A stretch of 64,000 nucleotides of DNA from JABDQW01 sp942492025 (GTDB lineage: Bacteria; Pseudomonadota; Gammaproteobacteria; SZUA-229). Both the position numbers and the translations under genes were made by a program. Shown in pieces: positions 54,839 to 64,000 of this stretch. The stretch spans positions 434,001 to 498,000 of the forward strand of contig CALODJ010000010.1 in the NCBI GenBank assembly GCA_942492025.1, read 5' to 3'. How positions within the stretch are numbered: position 1 is the first letter of the stretch; every line of letters starts with the position of its first letter. The notes under the pieces are model-generated. The model was not told where the DNA came from, made no database searches, and saw only the letters and a program-made list of their open reading frames with translations.

Positions 54839-57800
54839 CTAACTCGGTATAAACGTGCGAGTCAGATCCAGCAGAAAGGGCCGGCGCTGGTTGGGTTGAT
54901 CCGCAGCAAGGGTTACGCGGTCCTTACCGCTGCCGTAGGGGATGAACTTGCCCCCCATGCTCCATGGCGCCGTGGCCACGATCGGTGGTAACGGCAACGC
55001 CTGTTCCCCGCCGGCTTCAATTTCTCTGGTTGACAAGGGTACACCCACAGGCCCCCAGATGCGCGGGCGCGACGGAATATACGTACAACCGCCCACTACT
55101 CGGTCCGTCCAGGTATCGATGAGGTCAAATACTAACGCATCTACCGGCGGGATGGTGGGGTGCAGGGTGGAGGGTGGATTGGCCACTTTATAGCGCACCC
55201 CGGCCACGTATTCGCCACTAACATCGGTGGCGTGCAATGGCACCCGTCGTTCATTACACGCCAGCACATAACGGGATGGCGTCAGGCCTTTTGCGCAGAC
55301 CTCCAGCCTCTCGTTGGCCGAGTCAATAAAACGCGCTACGCCTGCGGCCGTGGTTTCTTCGGCCAGCACCGGCCACGGTTCATGGGCGCTGCGCAGCTGC
55401 AAGCTTATGTCGCCGAGCTGCACTTCGCCCAAAAGCGGAAAGCGTAGCGCCACAAGGGGCTCGAACCACTCGGCCTGAAACGGAAAACCGGCCCCGTTCA
55501 GCTCGTCAAGTACAGCGCACAAGTCCTCCCACAGCAAACGCGGAAGCATAAAACGGTCGTGGAGCGCTGCGACCCAACTGGAAAGTTCCAGTTTCCGCGG
55601 ATGGCGAGAGAAGTAAGCCAACAAGCCCCTGACCAAAAGCGCTTGCAGTGCAGCGAGCTTTGGATCGGGTGGTGTCTCAAAGCAGCGCAGCATGGCGCGT
55701 CCCAGCCGCAGTGCTGCGCTGTCGGGGGCATAGAGTTGGTCGACACGGATCTCAGCGCGGCGCATGTCCCCGGCCGGATCGGTAAGGATATGACGAAGCA
55801 AGCGGTCGGGAATCCAGGGGTAGAGGCTTTCTCCTGCTGGGATACGTTCCAGCGCTATAGCCAGCTCATAGAGGGATTCGTCCCGGCCTTCGTCGGGGCG
55901 TGGCGCGTTGCCACCAGGACCGACGGGGCGCCCGGCAAAGAGGTAGGACAGGCTTGGGTGTTGTTGCCAGTACACGATCAACGACCGCAGTAGCTCGGGG
56001 CGGCGCAGGAACGGGCTGTCGATGGGTCGCTTTCCTCCCAGCAGCAACTCCGCGCTACCGCCTGGAGGCAGGCGCCGTCCATCGGTCATGACGCGTTCGC
56101 CCTGCAAACCCGCTTGCGCCGCTTCTTCATAGGTCGCCGTCAGAAGCTCAAGCTGCTGCTGCCAGCTCTGGGCTTCGGGTATCCAGACCTTGAGTATGCC
56201 CGCGTCCGGTTCCAGCTTGAGCCGTAGTAGTCGATAGTCTTGCGGTGGCTCGTAACCTTCAAACGTCACTGGTGTCGCCAGTTCTTTAGCGGCGCTTTCC
56301 GCGGCGGCGACCAGATCCAGGTAATGTTCCAGGTGGGTAACAGGCGGCATGAAGATACAGAGACGGCCGTCGCGTGCTTCGATGCATAGCGCCGTACGCG
56401 GCGCGCCGCAGCCGGGCACGGGCGACGCGTCGGCCCGTTCTAGCTTGGCTCTGGCTGGGCTCAGGCTGGTCAGGCGGGCGCTTAACTCACCGTGGATATC
56501 GGGGAGTAGCGCACGTTCTTCGAATTGGCAACGCTCCGGCTCGGGCTGTGCGGGCGCACCTGCGCCGACCGGGAAACTGTCCAGGGGTAGCCGATAGCCG
56601 ATGGGAGAGGTGCCTGGCGTCAAGTAAAGGCCGTTGCGGCGAAATGTCCATGTGCCGCTCTCCCAGCATTCCCGGGTGGGGTCCCAACGCAGCGGCAACA
56701 CATAGCCCACCTCTTCGCCCTGGCTTGAAGAGAGGCGTGAGGCGAGGGCGCGACGCTGTTCCGGATCCCGCAATTCTTGGGGCGAGGGCATAGCGTCGAC
56801 CTGGTCGCGGTTTGCCCACAGTTCGTGTAGTCGGTCCTCGTGGGCGGGTATGATGAACTGGTCGGAAAGTCCAAGGGCACGAGTGAACGCTTTTGCGAAA
56901 AGTCTGGTGTCGTGTAAGGTGATGCGGTTTTTCGGTTTTTTTCCCCACTCGAGTAGATCGCCATCGCGCCAGATGGGGCGACCATCCGCGCGCAAGAAAC
57001 AATTCAGATTCCAGCGTGGTATCGACTCGCCGCCATAGGTTTCACCCTGCCCAACATGGAGCAAGCCACCGGGGGCCAGTCGATGCCAGAGGCGCTGCAG
57101 CAGTTCCTCGGCCACTTCAAGCTTACCGGGTCCCAGCGCGGTCATGGTCCATTCGGGTTCTTCGGCTTCGCTTATCGAGACGAAAGACAATCCGCTTGCC
57201 ACCGACAGGGCGATGTTCTGGCCGTGTAACGCCGAGTCGATGTGGTGACCTAATCCCTGGATGTCCGCCCATTGGCTCTCGCTGAAAGGCCAGGATCGGG
57301 GTTGAGGCAGGAGGCGACGCAGGTGAATTTCCTCGCTACTTGTTTCTTCGCAAGATTCTCGGTAACCGACTATCGGCACTGTCCTCAGAGGTTCGGGCGC
57401 ACTGGCTAGCGGTATGTACCGTTCGTTGGTGAATAACCCGGCGACAGGATCCAGACCCACCCAGCCGGCCCCTGGCAGAAACACTTCGCTCCAGGCGTGG
57501 TTGCTTGCAGTATCCCTTTTCTCGGCCGGGTCGAGCAGGATGTGGTAACCGTGGGTGAATCTCGCCGCAAGCCCGCGGTAGCGCAGAGCCAGGGTCAACA
57601 GCCAGGCCAGTTCCCAGGTTGAGCCGTCACCACGTTCGAGAACTAACTCCAAGTCCACCGGCCCTGGTTTGCCGGGTCCCGTTTGCGCCACGGACTCGGT
57701 GATCTGAGCATTAGTCGCGTCGAGTTGTTCGATGATGTAACCAGGTGGATGATCCAACTGATCCAGCCATGCGCTAAGGTGCGGACCGGTTTTGCCGACG

Positions 57801-58156
57801 CGTAAATACGGGGCCAATTCTTTGCGCAACTGTTGTGGGTAGTCAAACGGGAATCTGGAAGCAAACGGTTCAACCAGAAAGTCAAAGGGATTAATCGGCT
57901 CGAGCTCTGCAATAAGCTCCATCGTGATCGTCAACTCGGAAACAGGTTCGGGGAGATCGAGGCGAGCCAGGTGGTTCTCGAATGGATCGCGCAGCCAGTT
58001 TATCCAATTGGGTTCGGCTTCCACCCGCAGTGAATACGCCGAAATCCGGCAGGGCGTATGGGGTGTGGGACGCAACCGCAGCCAGTGGGTCGACAGCCGC
58101 ACCGATCGATCGAATCGATATGCAAAACGCTGGGAGAGTGCAATGCGCGTACTCAT
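54839..58156 (-). CDS. transglutaminase-DUF2126 paralogue lacking the catalytic cysteine
   Basis: The 1105-residue protein aligns along its whole length with the upstream neighbour (58153-61500): transglutaminase N-domain (1-125), transglutaminase core (about 160-250), and DUF2126 (about 300-1100). The catalytic position that is Cys180 in the neighbour is Thr180 here (GDGSTWELAW against GSCRDTGW), although His220 and Asp236 remain. In DUF2126, the neighbour's GGEPTFVS and GRHTGTGGGNH are replaced by ASGLSFVS and GRRLPPGGSAE. It therefore looks like a pseudoenzyme that could act as a structural partner. ATG 58156 overlaps the neighbour's stop (ATGA), so the two are coupled. Confidence 0.88.
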   Translation of the reverse strand: MSTRIALSQRFAYRFDRSVRLSTHWLRLRPTPHTPCRISAYSLRVEAEPNWINWLRDPFENHLARLDLPEPVSELTITMELIAELEPINPFDFLVEPFASRFPFDYPQQLRKELAPYLRVGKTGPHLSAWLDQLDHPPGYIIEQLDATNAQITESVAQTGPGKPGPVDLELVLERGDGSTWELAWLLTLALRYRGLAARFTHGYHILLDPAEKRDTASNHAWSEVFLPGAGWVGLDPVAGLFTNERYIPLASAPEPLRTVPIVGYRESCEETSSEEIHLRRLLPQPRSWPFSESQWADIQGLGHHIDSALHGQNIALSVASGLSFVSISEAEEPEWTMTALGPGKLEVAEELLQRLWHRLAPGGLLHVGQGETYGGESIPRWNLNCFLRADGRPIWRDGDLLEWGKKPKNRITLHDTRLFAKAFTRALGLSDQFIIPAHEDRLHELWANRDQVDAMPSPQELRDPEQRRALASRLSSSQGEEVGYVLPLRWDPTRECWESGTWTFRRNGLYLTPGTSPIGYRLPLDSFPVGAGAPAQPEPERCQFEERALLPDIHGELSARLTSLSPARAKLERADASPVPGCGAPRTALCIEARDGRLCIFMPPVTHLEHYLDLVAAAESAAKELATPVTFEGYEPPQDYRLLRLKLEPDAGILKVWIPEAQSWQQQLELLTATYEEAAQAGLQGERVMTDGRRLPPGGSAELLLGGKRPIDSPFLRRPELLRSLIVYWQQHPSLSYLFAGRPVGPGGNAPRPDEGRDESLYELAIALERIPAGESLYPWIPDRLLRHILTDPAGDMRRAEIRVDQLYAPDSAALRLGRAMLRCFETPPDPKLAALQALLVRGLLAYFSRHPRKLELSSWVAALHDRFMLPRLLWEDLCAVLDELNGAGFPFQAEWFEPLVALRFPLLGEVQLGDISLQLRSAHEPWPVLAEETTAAGVARFIDSANERLEVCAKGLTPSRYVLACNERRVPLHATDVSGEYVAGVRYKVANPPSTLHPTIPPVDALVFDLIDTWTDRVVGGCTYIPSRPRIWGPVGVPLSTREIEAGGEQALPLPPIVATAPWSMGGKFIPYGSGKDRVTLAADQPNQRRPFLLDLTRTFIPS

Positions 58157-61100
58157 CGGGCTAGCCGGCGTAAATCCAGGGTGCATGGGTAGTCCGCGTT
58201 GTTCTTTTCAGACGCGGGGGCACGCATTGGCGCTGGACTGGTTGATGGTACATGCTGCTGCAGCTCCGTTACCCAAGCTGGCGGCCGCACATCACCGCAG
58301 GTATGACCCCAACTCCAAAAGCGCGAGATGCGTCGGCTTTCGGCCTCGTAAGCGTTGAGCGGAAACGCCTCGTAACCGACGCCGCCCGGGTGGCTTACAT
58401 GGTAGACGCAGCCACCGATCGACCGGCCCAGGCGGCGGTCATGTATGTCGAACACCAGCGGGGCATCGACATCAATCGTTGGGTGCAGACCAAAGCCCGA
58501 CTTCCATGCTTTATAGCGTACGCCGGCCACGTACTGGCCGGACGCCGCGGTTGCTTGCAGAGGCAGCCGACGACCATTGCAGGTGAGTACGAAACGCTCA
58601 GGGTCGAAACCGTGACATGTGACCTGGAGTCTTTCGACGGCCGAGTCGACCACGCGTGCCTCGCGCTGGGCTGTGGCCTCCTCACCCAATACCTGCCACG
58701 GTTCCAGCGCCATGTGCAGCTCAAGCTTCACGTCACCGTAGGCGACGCGCCCGTAGACCGGGAAACGAAACTCGAGGAACGGCGCGTACCAGTCAAGCTG
58801 CAACGGATAACCGGCTTCGTTGAGTTCCTGAACGACGGCGGCGAAGTCGGCCCAGGCGTAATGGGGAAGTAAGAAACGGTCATGCAATGCCGTGCCCCAG
58901 TGCACCAGCGGATGACGATACGGTTCTTTCCAGAAGCGGGCGATCAGAGCGCGCAACAATAACATCTGCGCTAAACTCATTCGGGGATGAGGCGGCATCT
59001 CGAAAGCACGGAATTCCACCAATCCCTGACGGCCAGTCGCGCTGTCCAACGAATAGAACTTATCGATACAAAACTCCGCCCGATGGGTGTTACCGGTTAC
59101 GTCGGTGAGAAAGCTGCGTAAAGCCCGGTTCATCACCTTCGGCGTGCCCGCCTTATCGGCTTCGTCCAGACTCAGTTCGAGTTCGTCCAATAAAGCGACG
59201 CCCCGTTCGTCGACGCGTGGCGCCTGAGAGGTGGGGCCGATAAACAGGCCTGAGAAGACATAAGAAAGCGATGGATGGTGTTGCCAATATGTGAGCAGCG
59301 AGCGTAACAGGTCTGGGCGGCGTACAAACGCGCTATCTGCCGGTGTTGGTCCGCCGAGGGTGACGTGATTGCCGCCTCCGGTACCGGTGTGGCGACCGTC
59401 CAACATGAATTTTTCCGTACCCAGTCGGGCTAGCCGCGCTTCTTCGTAAAGCGTGACCGTGTTGTGTTCAAGCTCATCCCAATTACGTGCTGGGTGGATA
59501 TTTACTTCGATCACGCCCGGGTCGGGTGTGACCTTGAGAAAGCTGATTAACGGTGACTCGGGCGGCTGATAGCCTTCGATGACCACTGGCATGTCGAGTT
59601 CGGCTGCGGTTTGTTCGATCGCCGAGACTAGCGCCAGATAGCGCTCGACGACTTTTACCGGTGGTATAAAGACATGAAGGCGGCCGTTACGAGGTTCAAG
59701 ACAAAGCGCCGTGTGCGGCACCCCTGTCCAGCTGCGGTAGACTTTGCGTATCACGTCGGGTTCGGCGTCAGCGGTCACAGGTGAGTCAAAATCGATGGGC
59801 CCGGTGATGGTTCCCGCTACCAACGGCCCCTGGGGCGCCGGTTGGGCGTGGGTGTCAACAACCTCATGCTCGACTTCCGCTACCCTCGACAGCTGTTTCA
59901 GGGGGAGTCGCAATCCCATGGGCGAACTACCGGGGAAAAGGTACATGGTGTTCCGGGCGAACTCCCAGGGGCCCGAGCGCCAGCCGTTCTGCTCCCTGTC
60001 CCAGCGCAGCGGTAACGCGAAGCCGACCGGTTTATCCAGGCCGCGGGCCAGCGCCAGACTCAAGTCATCACGAAACTGACGTGCCCACGGGATCGCGATG
60101 ATATCCAGGTCGACGGGTTGCCGCGCCTCGCGCCACAAATAATGCAGCCAGTCTTCAAAACCCGGGATTAGAAAGCGGGCCTCCACATGTAAGCGGCCGG
60201 CGAGGCATTCACCAAAGCGTCGCGCATCGTCGACGGTGATACCGTAATCGCGTTGCTCATCGGCGAGTAGTGATTCATTGTGCCACAGGGGTTGGCCGTC
60301 GGTGCGCCAGTAGCAACCCAGTGCCCAGCGCGGTAGCGGCTCGCCGGGATACCACTTGCCTTCGCCGTAGTGCAGCAAACCACCCGGCGCGAAGGCGTTC
60401 TTCAAGCGTTTCAGGAGCACACCGGCGCGTTCACGCTTGTGAACACCGAGCGCCGCGGTGTTCCACTGGGCTCCTTCCATGTCGTCGATGGATACAAACG
60501 TCGGTTCACCACCCATCGTGAGCCTCATATCCAGCTCGTCTAATTCGACGTCTATGGCGCGACCCAGTTGCCGAATCGCCGACCATTGGGTCTCGGTATA
60601 AGGCTTCGTCACCCGCGGATCTTCGTGGACACGCCGCACCTCGTTCTGGTAGTCAAATTCAACTTCACACTTCTCCGAAGCACCGGTGATGGGTGCGGCG
60701 CTTATCGGATCCGGTGTGCACGCCAGCGGGAGGTGGCCCTCACCAGCGAATAGGCCAGAGGTAGGGTCGAGGCCGATCCAGCCCGCACCCGGTACGTAGA
60801 CCTCGGCCCACGCGTGCAGATCGGTAAAGTCATGCTCCGGGCCGGACGGCCCGTCCAGCGACTTCTGGTCCGCAGTGAGTTGAACCAGATAGCCGGAGAC
60901 GAAACGCGCGGCGAATCCCAGGTGCCGTAGAATTTGCACCAGCAGCCAGCCGGTATCGCGACAGGAGCCGATGCGTTTTTCGAGGGTTTCCTCACAGGAC
61001 TGAACGCCGGGGTCGAATCGGATAGCATAGCCAATGTCCTGCTGCAAACGCTGATTGAGTGCGACTAGAAAAAGATTGATATGGCGTTTTTTGCGCTCGA

Positions 61101-61500
61101 CGCCCTCGAGCCAGTCCATGAGTAGAGGGCCACTTTCAGTGATTTCGAAATATGGCTCGAGTTCTTGCTGCAACAAGGCATCGTACTGGAATGGATAATT
61201 TTCGGCGTATTTTTCAACAAAGAAGTCGAAAGGATTGATAACAGTCATTTCCGCGACAAGTCTTACCGCGACCTGCAGCTCGCGCACAGGGTCAGGGAAG
61301 ATCACGCGTCCTACCGTATTTCCAAAAGGGTCCTGCTGCCAGTAGAGACGGTGATTTTCGGGGCTAACCTTGAAATGATAGTCGTGTATCGGCGTGCGGG
61401 TATGCGGTGCCGGACGCAGGCGAATGACATGCGGAGACAGTGCGACCGGGCGGTCATACCGGTAGCTGGTTACATGCTCGATGCTGACGTGTATCGCCAC
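58153..61500 (-). CDS. transglutaminase-like / DUF2126 protein (catalytically complete copy)
   Basis: The 1115-residue protein has a bacterial transglutaminase N-domain (VAIHVSIEHVTSYRYDRPVALSPH at the start), a transglutaminase core with the full triad Cys180 (GSCRDTGW), His229 (LHAWAEVY) and Asp245 (GLDPTSG), and a long DUF2126 part with GGEPTFVSIDD, GEGKWYPGE, HTGTGGGNH and EFCIDKF. Proteins of this type occur with circularly permuted ATP-grasp and alpha-E proteins and are thought to take part in a peptide-modification pathway; I recall DUF2126 being proposed as an amidoligase-like fold. Neither partner is in this window. The start is GTG 61500 after GGAG; a TTG further upstream is not supported. 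Confidence 0.9.
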   Translation of the reverse strand: MAIHVSIEHVTSYRYDRPVALSPHVIRLRPAPHTRTPIHDYHFKVSPENHRLYWQQDPFGNTVGRVIFPDPVRELQVAVRLVAEMTVINPFDFFVEKYAENYPFQYDALLQQELEPYFEITESGPLLMDWLEGVERKKRHINLFLVALNQRLQQDIGYAIRFDPGVQSCEETLEKRIGSCRDTGWLLVQILRHLGFAARFVSGYLVQLTADQKSLDGPSGPEHDFTDLHAWAEVYVPGAGWIGLDPTSGLFAGEGHLPLACTPDPISAAPITGASEKCEVEFDYQNEVRRVHEDPRVTKPYTETQWSAIRQLGRAIDVELDELDMRLTMGGEPTFVSIDDMEGAQWNTAALGVHKRERAGVLLKRLKNAFAPGGLLHYGEGKWYPGEPLPRWALGCYWRTDGQPLWHNESLLADEQRDYGITVDDARRFGECLAGRLHVEARFLIPGFEDWLHYLWREARQPVDLDIIAIPWARQFRDDLSLALARGLDKPVGFALPLRWDREQNGWRSGPWEFARNTMYLFPGSSPMGLRLPLKQLSRVAEVEHEVVDTHAQPAPQGPLVAGTITGPIDFDSPVTADAEPDVIRKVYRSWTGVPHTALCLEPRNGRLHVFIPPVKVVERYLALVSAIEQTAAELDMPVVIEGYQPPESPLISFLKVTPDPGVIEVNIHPARNWDELEHNTVTLYEEARLARLGTEKFMLDGRHTGTGGGNHVTLGGPTPADSAFVRRPDLLRSLLTYWQHHPSLSYVFSGLFIGPTSQAPRVDERGVALLDELELSLDEADKAGTPKVMNRALRSFLTDVTGNTHRAEFCIDKFYSLDSATGRQGLVEFRAFEMPPHPRMSLAQMLLLRALIARFWKEPYRHPLVHWGTALHDRFLLPHYAWADFAAVVQELNEAGYPLQLDWYAPFLEFRFPVYGRVAYGDVKLELHMALEPWQVLGEEATAQREARVVDSAVERLQVTCHGFDPERFVLTCNGRRLPLQATAASGQYVAGVRYKAWKSGFGLHPTIDVDAPLVFDIHDRRLGRSIGGCVYHVSHPGGVGYEAFPLNAYEAESRRISRFWSWGHTCGDVRPPAWVTELQQHVPSTSPAPMRAPASEKNNADYPCTLDLRRLAR

Positions 61501-62020
61501 AGTTTTTCTCCATCCTACCGCCAAGGAAAATGAGTGCCGACCTCGCCCAGACGGATCCTTCAGTTGAACGTTTTGGAGGGTTTACAGCAATAGACAGAGC
61601 CATCACGCGCAATGCGCCAGCAACTCGTGTCAGTAATAGATTTAAGACACGACGTTAACGGCGAATCCGTTGCCAGTCAAGCGAATATTGGGCGAACCTG
61701 CAAGGACTTGTAGATGCCCGTTTATTGGGCAACATGTTTTGCCGCTGTGCACCTAAATGAAGCAAGTGGATCGGTGGCATCTGAGTCAGGCCGATCATTG
61801 CACACTTACCAATTTCTGCAATAGCTTGGACATTATATGATTTGACATGATGAACGATAATATTTGTTTACAAAAAACCTCTAGTATTTTTAATTCGCGT
61901 AAGCTAGTTTAATTTTTATTGCACTGAATGTGAGCTGTAAATCTGAGTGTTAGTTGACACTCAGCCACATATGCCCCGACAAGTGCAGGGAAGCAGGTTA
62001 TTCATTATAAGGAGTCGCGG
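61501..62020. other. divergent promoter region
   Basis: An AT-rich 520-bp spacer between divergently transcribed genes. I found no convincing hairpins or repeats. An AAGGAG site just before 62021 serves the plus-strand gene. Confidence 0.45.
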
Positions 62021-64000
62021 ATGCGTGCATTAATGCAGCAGGCAATTATTGCCACTTGTTTGCTTGTTGTCTCATTTATCTCTCAAACTGCTTATTCCTC
62101 GCCTGCGATCGACTGGATTCTATCGACGCAAAAAGCAGATGGCAGTTATGTCTTAGCAAATGATATAGCGACGGCCACCCAGTCTACATCCGAAGCACTC
62201 TTGGCATTTGCAGCGCTTGAAGAAGTTACAGATGCCGGTATCCCCCTGGCCGTCAAGTATGTCACTGCCGAGGCCTACCTGAATACAGAGAATCTTTCCA
62301 GAGTGATCACGGCCAACCATCTGGTGGGCACCGACGTTTCGTTTTTGCTTGCTGAGCTGGAGCGGTATCAAAATTTCGACGGCGGATTTAGTGAGTTACC
62401 GGACTACCACAGCACACCTCTAGATACCGCGTTTGCACTGATCGCGATGGCCGCCGTGGACTATGACGACATTGACGTAGTTGATGCAGCCATATCCTAC
62501 CTGATCAATCATCAGCAGGCCGATGGCAGTTTCATATTGAGCGACAACAATGAAAGCTCTTACTACATAACGGCGTTATGCTCGATAGCATTACATAGAT
62601 ATCATTTTTTATTTGATGTCACAGCAGAACTGCAGGCGGCAAATGAATATCTTCTCTCGCAGCAAATACCAGGCGCTGGTTGGGGTACAAGCTGGGAGAC
62701 AGCGGTAGCACTGCATTCGATTGCGTTGGCCACGACTGACTCGACACGCTATCGCGATTCTGCTCAGGTTTTACGCAGTCAGCAGTTGGCCAATGGCTCA
62801 TGGGGTAATGATGTCTTTGTGACCGCATTGGCAGCCAAGGCTTTACATCTCGTAGAAAATGTAAAGCAACCGGTGAGTCCAACGGAGGGTCTCGTTACCG
62901 GCAAGGTTGTCAGGGACGGCACGTTATTACCACTCTCATTCGTTGTGGTCAGTATCGACGAACTTCCTTCTATGCGAGCCGCTACAGACGAGAATGGAAA
63001 ATACACGCTGACAGCTTTACCGGCATCGACCTATACGATCCGATATCAGGCCGATGGGTTTCTAACGGCAACACGAACGGTGACATTACAGGCGGGGCAG
63101 GTCATTGATCTGGGTAGCGTACATTTGTTACCTGCGCCGGACATTGGAATCATCTCCGGCATCATTACCGACAAGGCGAGCGGTTTGCCCGTTGTCGGGG
63201 CCAGTATTACGACGACCGGTGCATTTACAGAATCTGAAGTCTCCGATGCGCGCGGAAATTATTCAATTGCGGGCACCACAGGCAACGTCACCATTGCCGT
63301 TATATCCGCTGGATTTGAACCTGCTGTGTCATCCGGTGTGGTCACTGCCGGAGGCGTCCTCACATTCTCACCATCTCTGCATCCATCAGGTACGATTAAC
63401 ACAGATCCAGCTGTTTCGATCACAGGTAGAGTGATTGATGCGGATACCAGTCAAGCCGTTCCACAGGCGACTGTCGGAGTTGTCGGTACAGGACGTGTGG
63501 TTAACACCTCTGCAAACGGTGGTTTCAGAATTGAAAATCTTGTTGCAGGCGAGCTGATCGTCAGCATTACACACAGTCATTACCAGACGACTCAATACCG
63601 TGCGGTCGCAGCAGAGGGCAGTGCGGTTGATCTTGGCGTGATTCGTCTTTATACCAGCATATCGCAGCCAGCGACGACAACGATATCCGGTGCAGTGACT
63701 GATGCCGCTACCGGACTGGCGCTCGTGGGCGCCAGCGTCACTGTCATTGAAAACGGTGTGAGTGGCTTGACGGACAGCAATGGGCAGTATCGCTTTGACA
63801 ATCTGAGTGAAACACAATTTACGCTGGTTGCAACCGCGGTCGGCTACTTCGAAGCAACTGGCACGGTCAGCATCACCCAGCCGGCCGTGGTTGATCTCGA
63901 TTTCAGTATGACCCGCTCATCTGCGTCCAATCTGGACATTGTTGACATGCACATCGAGACGGGAATAACGACCTACCCCGCACTCGCCGAGATTGAAGCC
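62021..64000 (+). CDS. secreted protein with terpene-cyclase-like repeats and carboxypeptidase-regulatory repeats (partial, runs off the window)
   Basis: The frame starts with ATG 62021 after AAGGAG and stays open to the window end (660 residues seen). A signal peptide (MRALMQQAIIATCLLVVSFISQ) is followed by an alpha-alpha repeat region (about 25-280) with QKADGSYV, QNFDGGFSE, QQADGSFI and QLANGSWGND. These resemble the QW-type repeats of prenyltransferase/squalene-hopene cyclase folds, but no cyclase acid motif is seen. From about 285 on there are at least four carboxypeptidase-regulatory-like domains (VTGKVVRDG, ISGIITDKAS, ITGRVIDADT, ISGAVTDAAT), each with GxYxxxxL-type ends. It is probably a cell-surface or secreted binding protein. 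Confidence 0.8.
   Translation, partial: MRALMQQAIIATCLLVVSFISQTAYSSPAIDWILSTQKADGSYVLANDIATATQSTSEALLAFAALEEVTDAGIPLAVKYVTAEAYLNTENLSRVITANHLVGTDVSFLLAELERYQNFDGGFSELPDYHSTPLDTAFALIAMAAVDYDDIDVVDAAISYLINHQQADGSFILSDNNESSYYITALCSIALHRYHFLFDVTAELQAANEYLLSQQIPGAGWGTSWETAVALHSIALATTDSTRYRDSAQVLRSQQLANGSWGNDVFVTALAAKALHLVENVKQPVSPTEGLVTGKVVRDGTLLPLSFVVVSIDELPSMRAATDENGKYTLTALPASTYTIRYQADGFLTATRTVTLQAGQVIDLGSVHLLPAPDIGIISGIITDKASGLPVVGASITTTGAFTESEVSDARGNYSIAGTTGNVTIAVISAGFEPAVSSGVVTAGGVLTFSPSLHPSGTINTDPAVSITGRVIDADTSQAVPQATVGVVGTGRVVNTSANGGFRIENLVAGELIVSITHSHYQTTQYRAVAAEGSAVDLGVIRLYTSISQPATTTISGAVTDAATGLALVGASVTVIENGVSGLTDSNGQYRFDNLSETQFTLVATAVGYFEATGTVSITQPAVVDLDFSMTRSSASNLDIVDMHIETGITTYPALAEIEA

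Overview
The window looks like the chromosome of a gammaproteobacterium. The main evidence is an uninterrupted thrS-infC-rpmI-rplT-pheS-pheT-ihfA-merR block followed by tRNA-Pro. It sits beside a Prs/XrtA-type (PEP-CTERM-associated) exopolysaccharide locus and large surface-protein and c-di-GMP signalling genes. I do not assign a genus. Base composition is uneven: the translation block is GC-rich, while the exopolysaccharide locus and the IS-rich middle have AT-rich, gene-poor spacers.

Region by region: (1) 1-11.2 kb, an exopolysaccharide locus with an ExeA-like ATPase, the PrsK/PrsR two-component pair, a Wzz-type chain-length protein, a Wza-type export lipoprotein and an outer-membrane barrel. 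It appears partly decayed: the glycosyltransferase survives only as an N-terminal stub, there are three long gene-less gaps, and no exosortase is visible. (2) 11.4-19.5 kb, tRNA-Val, the translation block and tRNA-Pro. (3) 19.5-22.4 kb, a small integrated element. The 3' end of tRNA-Pro is duplicated as a 46-bp direct repeat, and between the copies lie an integrase remnant broken by an IS and a CopG/ParE toxin-antitoxin pair. (4) 22.4-33.6 kb, an accessory zone with four related rve-type transposases (three damaged when the one inside the element is included), an HTH/nucleotidyltransferase pair, DsrE-like and beta-carbonic anhydrase genes, PIN/RHH and Fic modules, and small secreted or membrane proteins.

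(5) 34.1-50.7 kb, all on the minus strand, holds the most notable system. In transcription order it encodes a GAF-containing HlyD-like membrane protein, a fusion of a PqqD-like domain, an M50 intramembrane protease and an HlyD domain, an HlyD adaptor with a C-terminal SH3-like domain, a ~1990-residue LEPR-XLL/DUF4347/cadherin-like surface protein, a hybrid histidine kinase with two HPt domains, and a receiver-GGDEF-EAL response regulator. I infer a dedicated export/processing and signalling pathway for the giant protein. No ABC ATPase or TolC-type protein is present in the window.

(6) 51-64 kb carries a thioredoxin-like protein, a CarS-like (DUF46) membrane protein, a metallophosphoesterase, and a tandem pair of transglutaminase-DUF2126 giants. 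The downstream copy of the pair has lost the catalytic cysteine. The window ends inside a secreted protein with prenyltransferase/terpene-cyclase-like repeats followed by carboxypeptidase-regulatory repeats. Spacers in this part contain repeat families, including a ~317-bp MITE-like element with 23-bp terminal inverted repeats.
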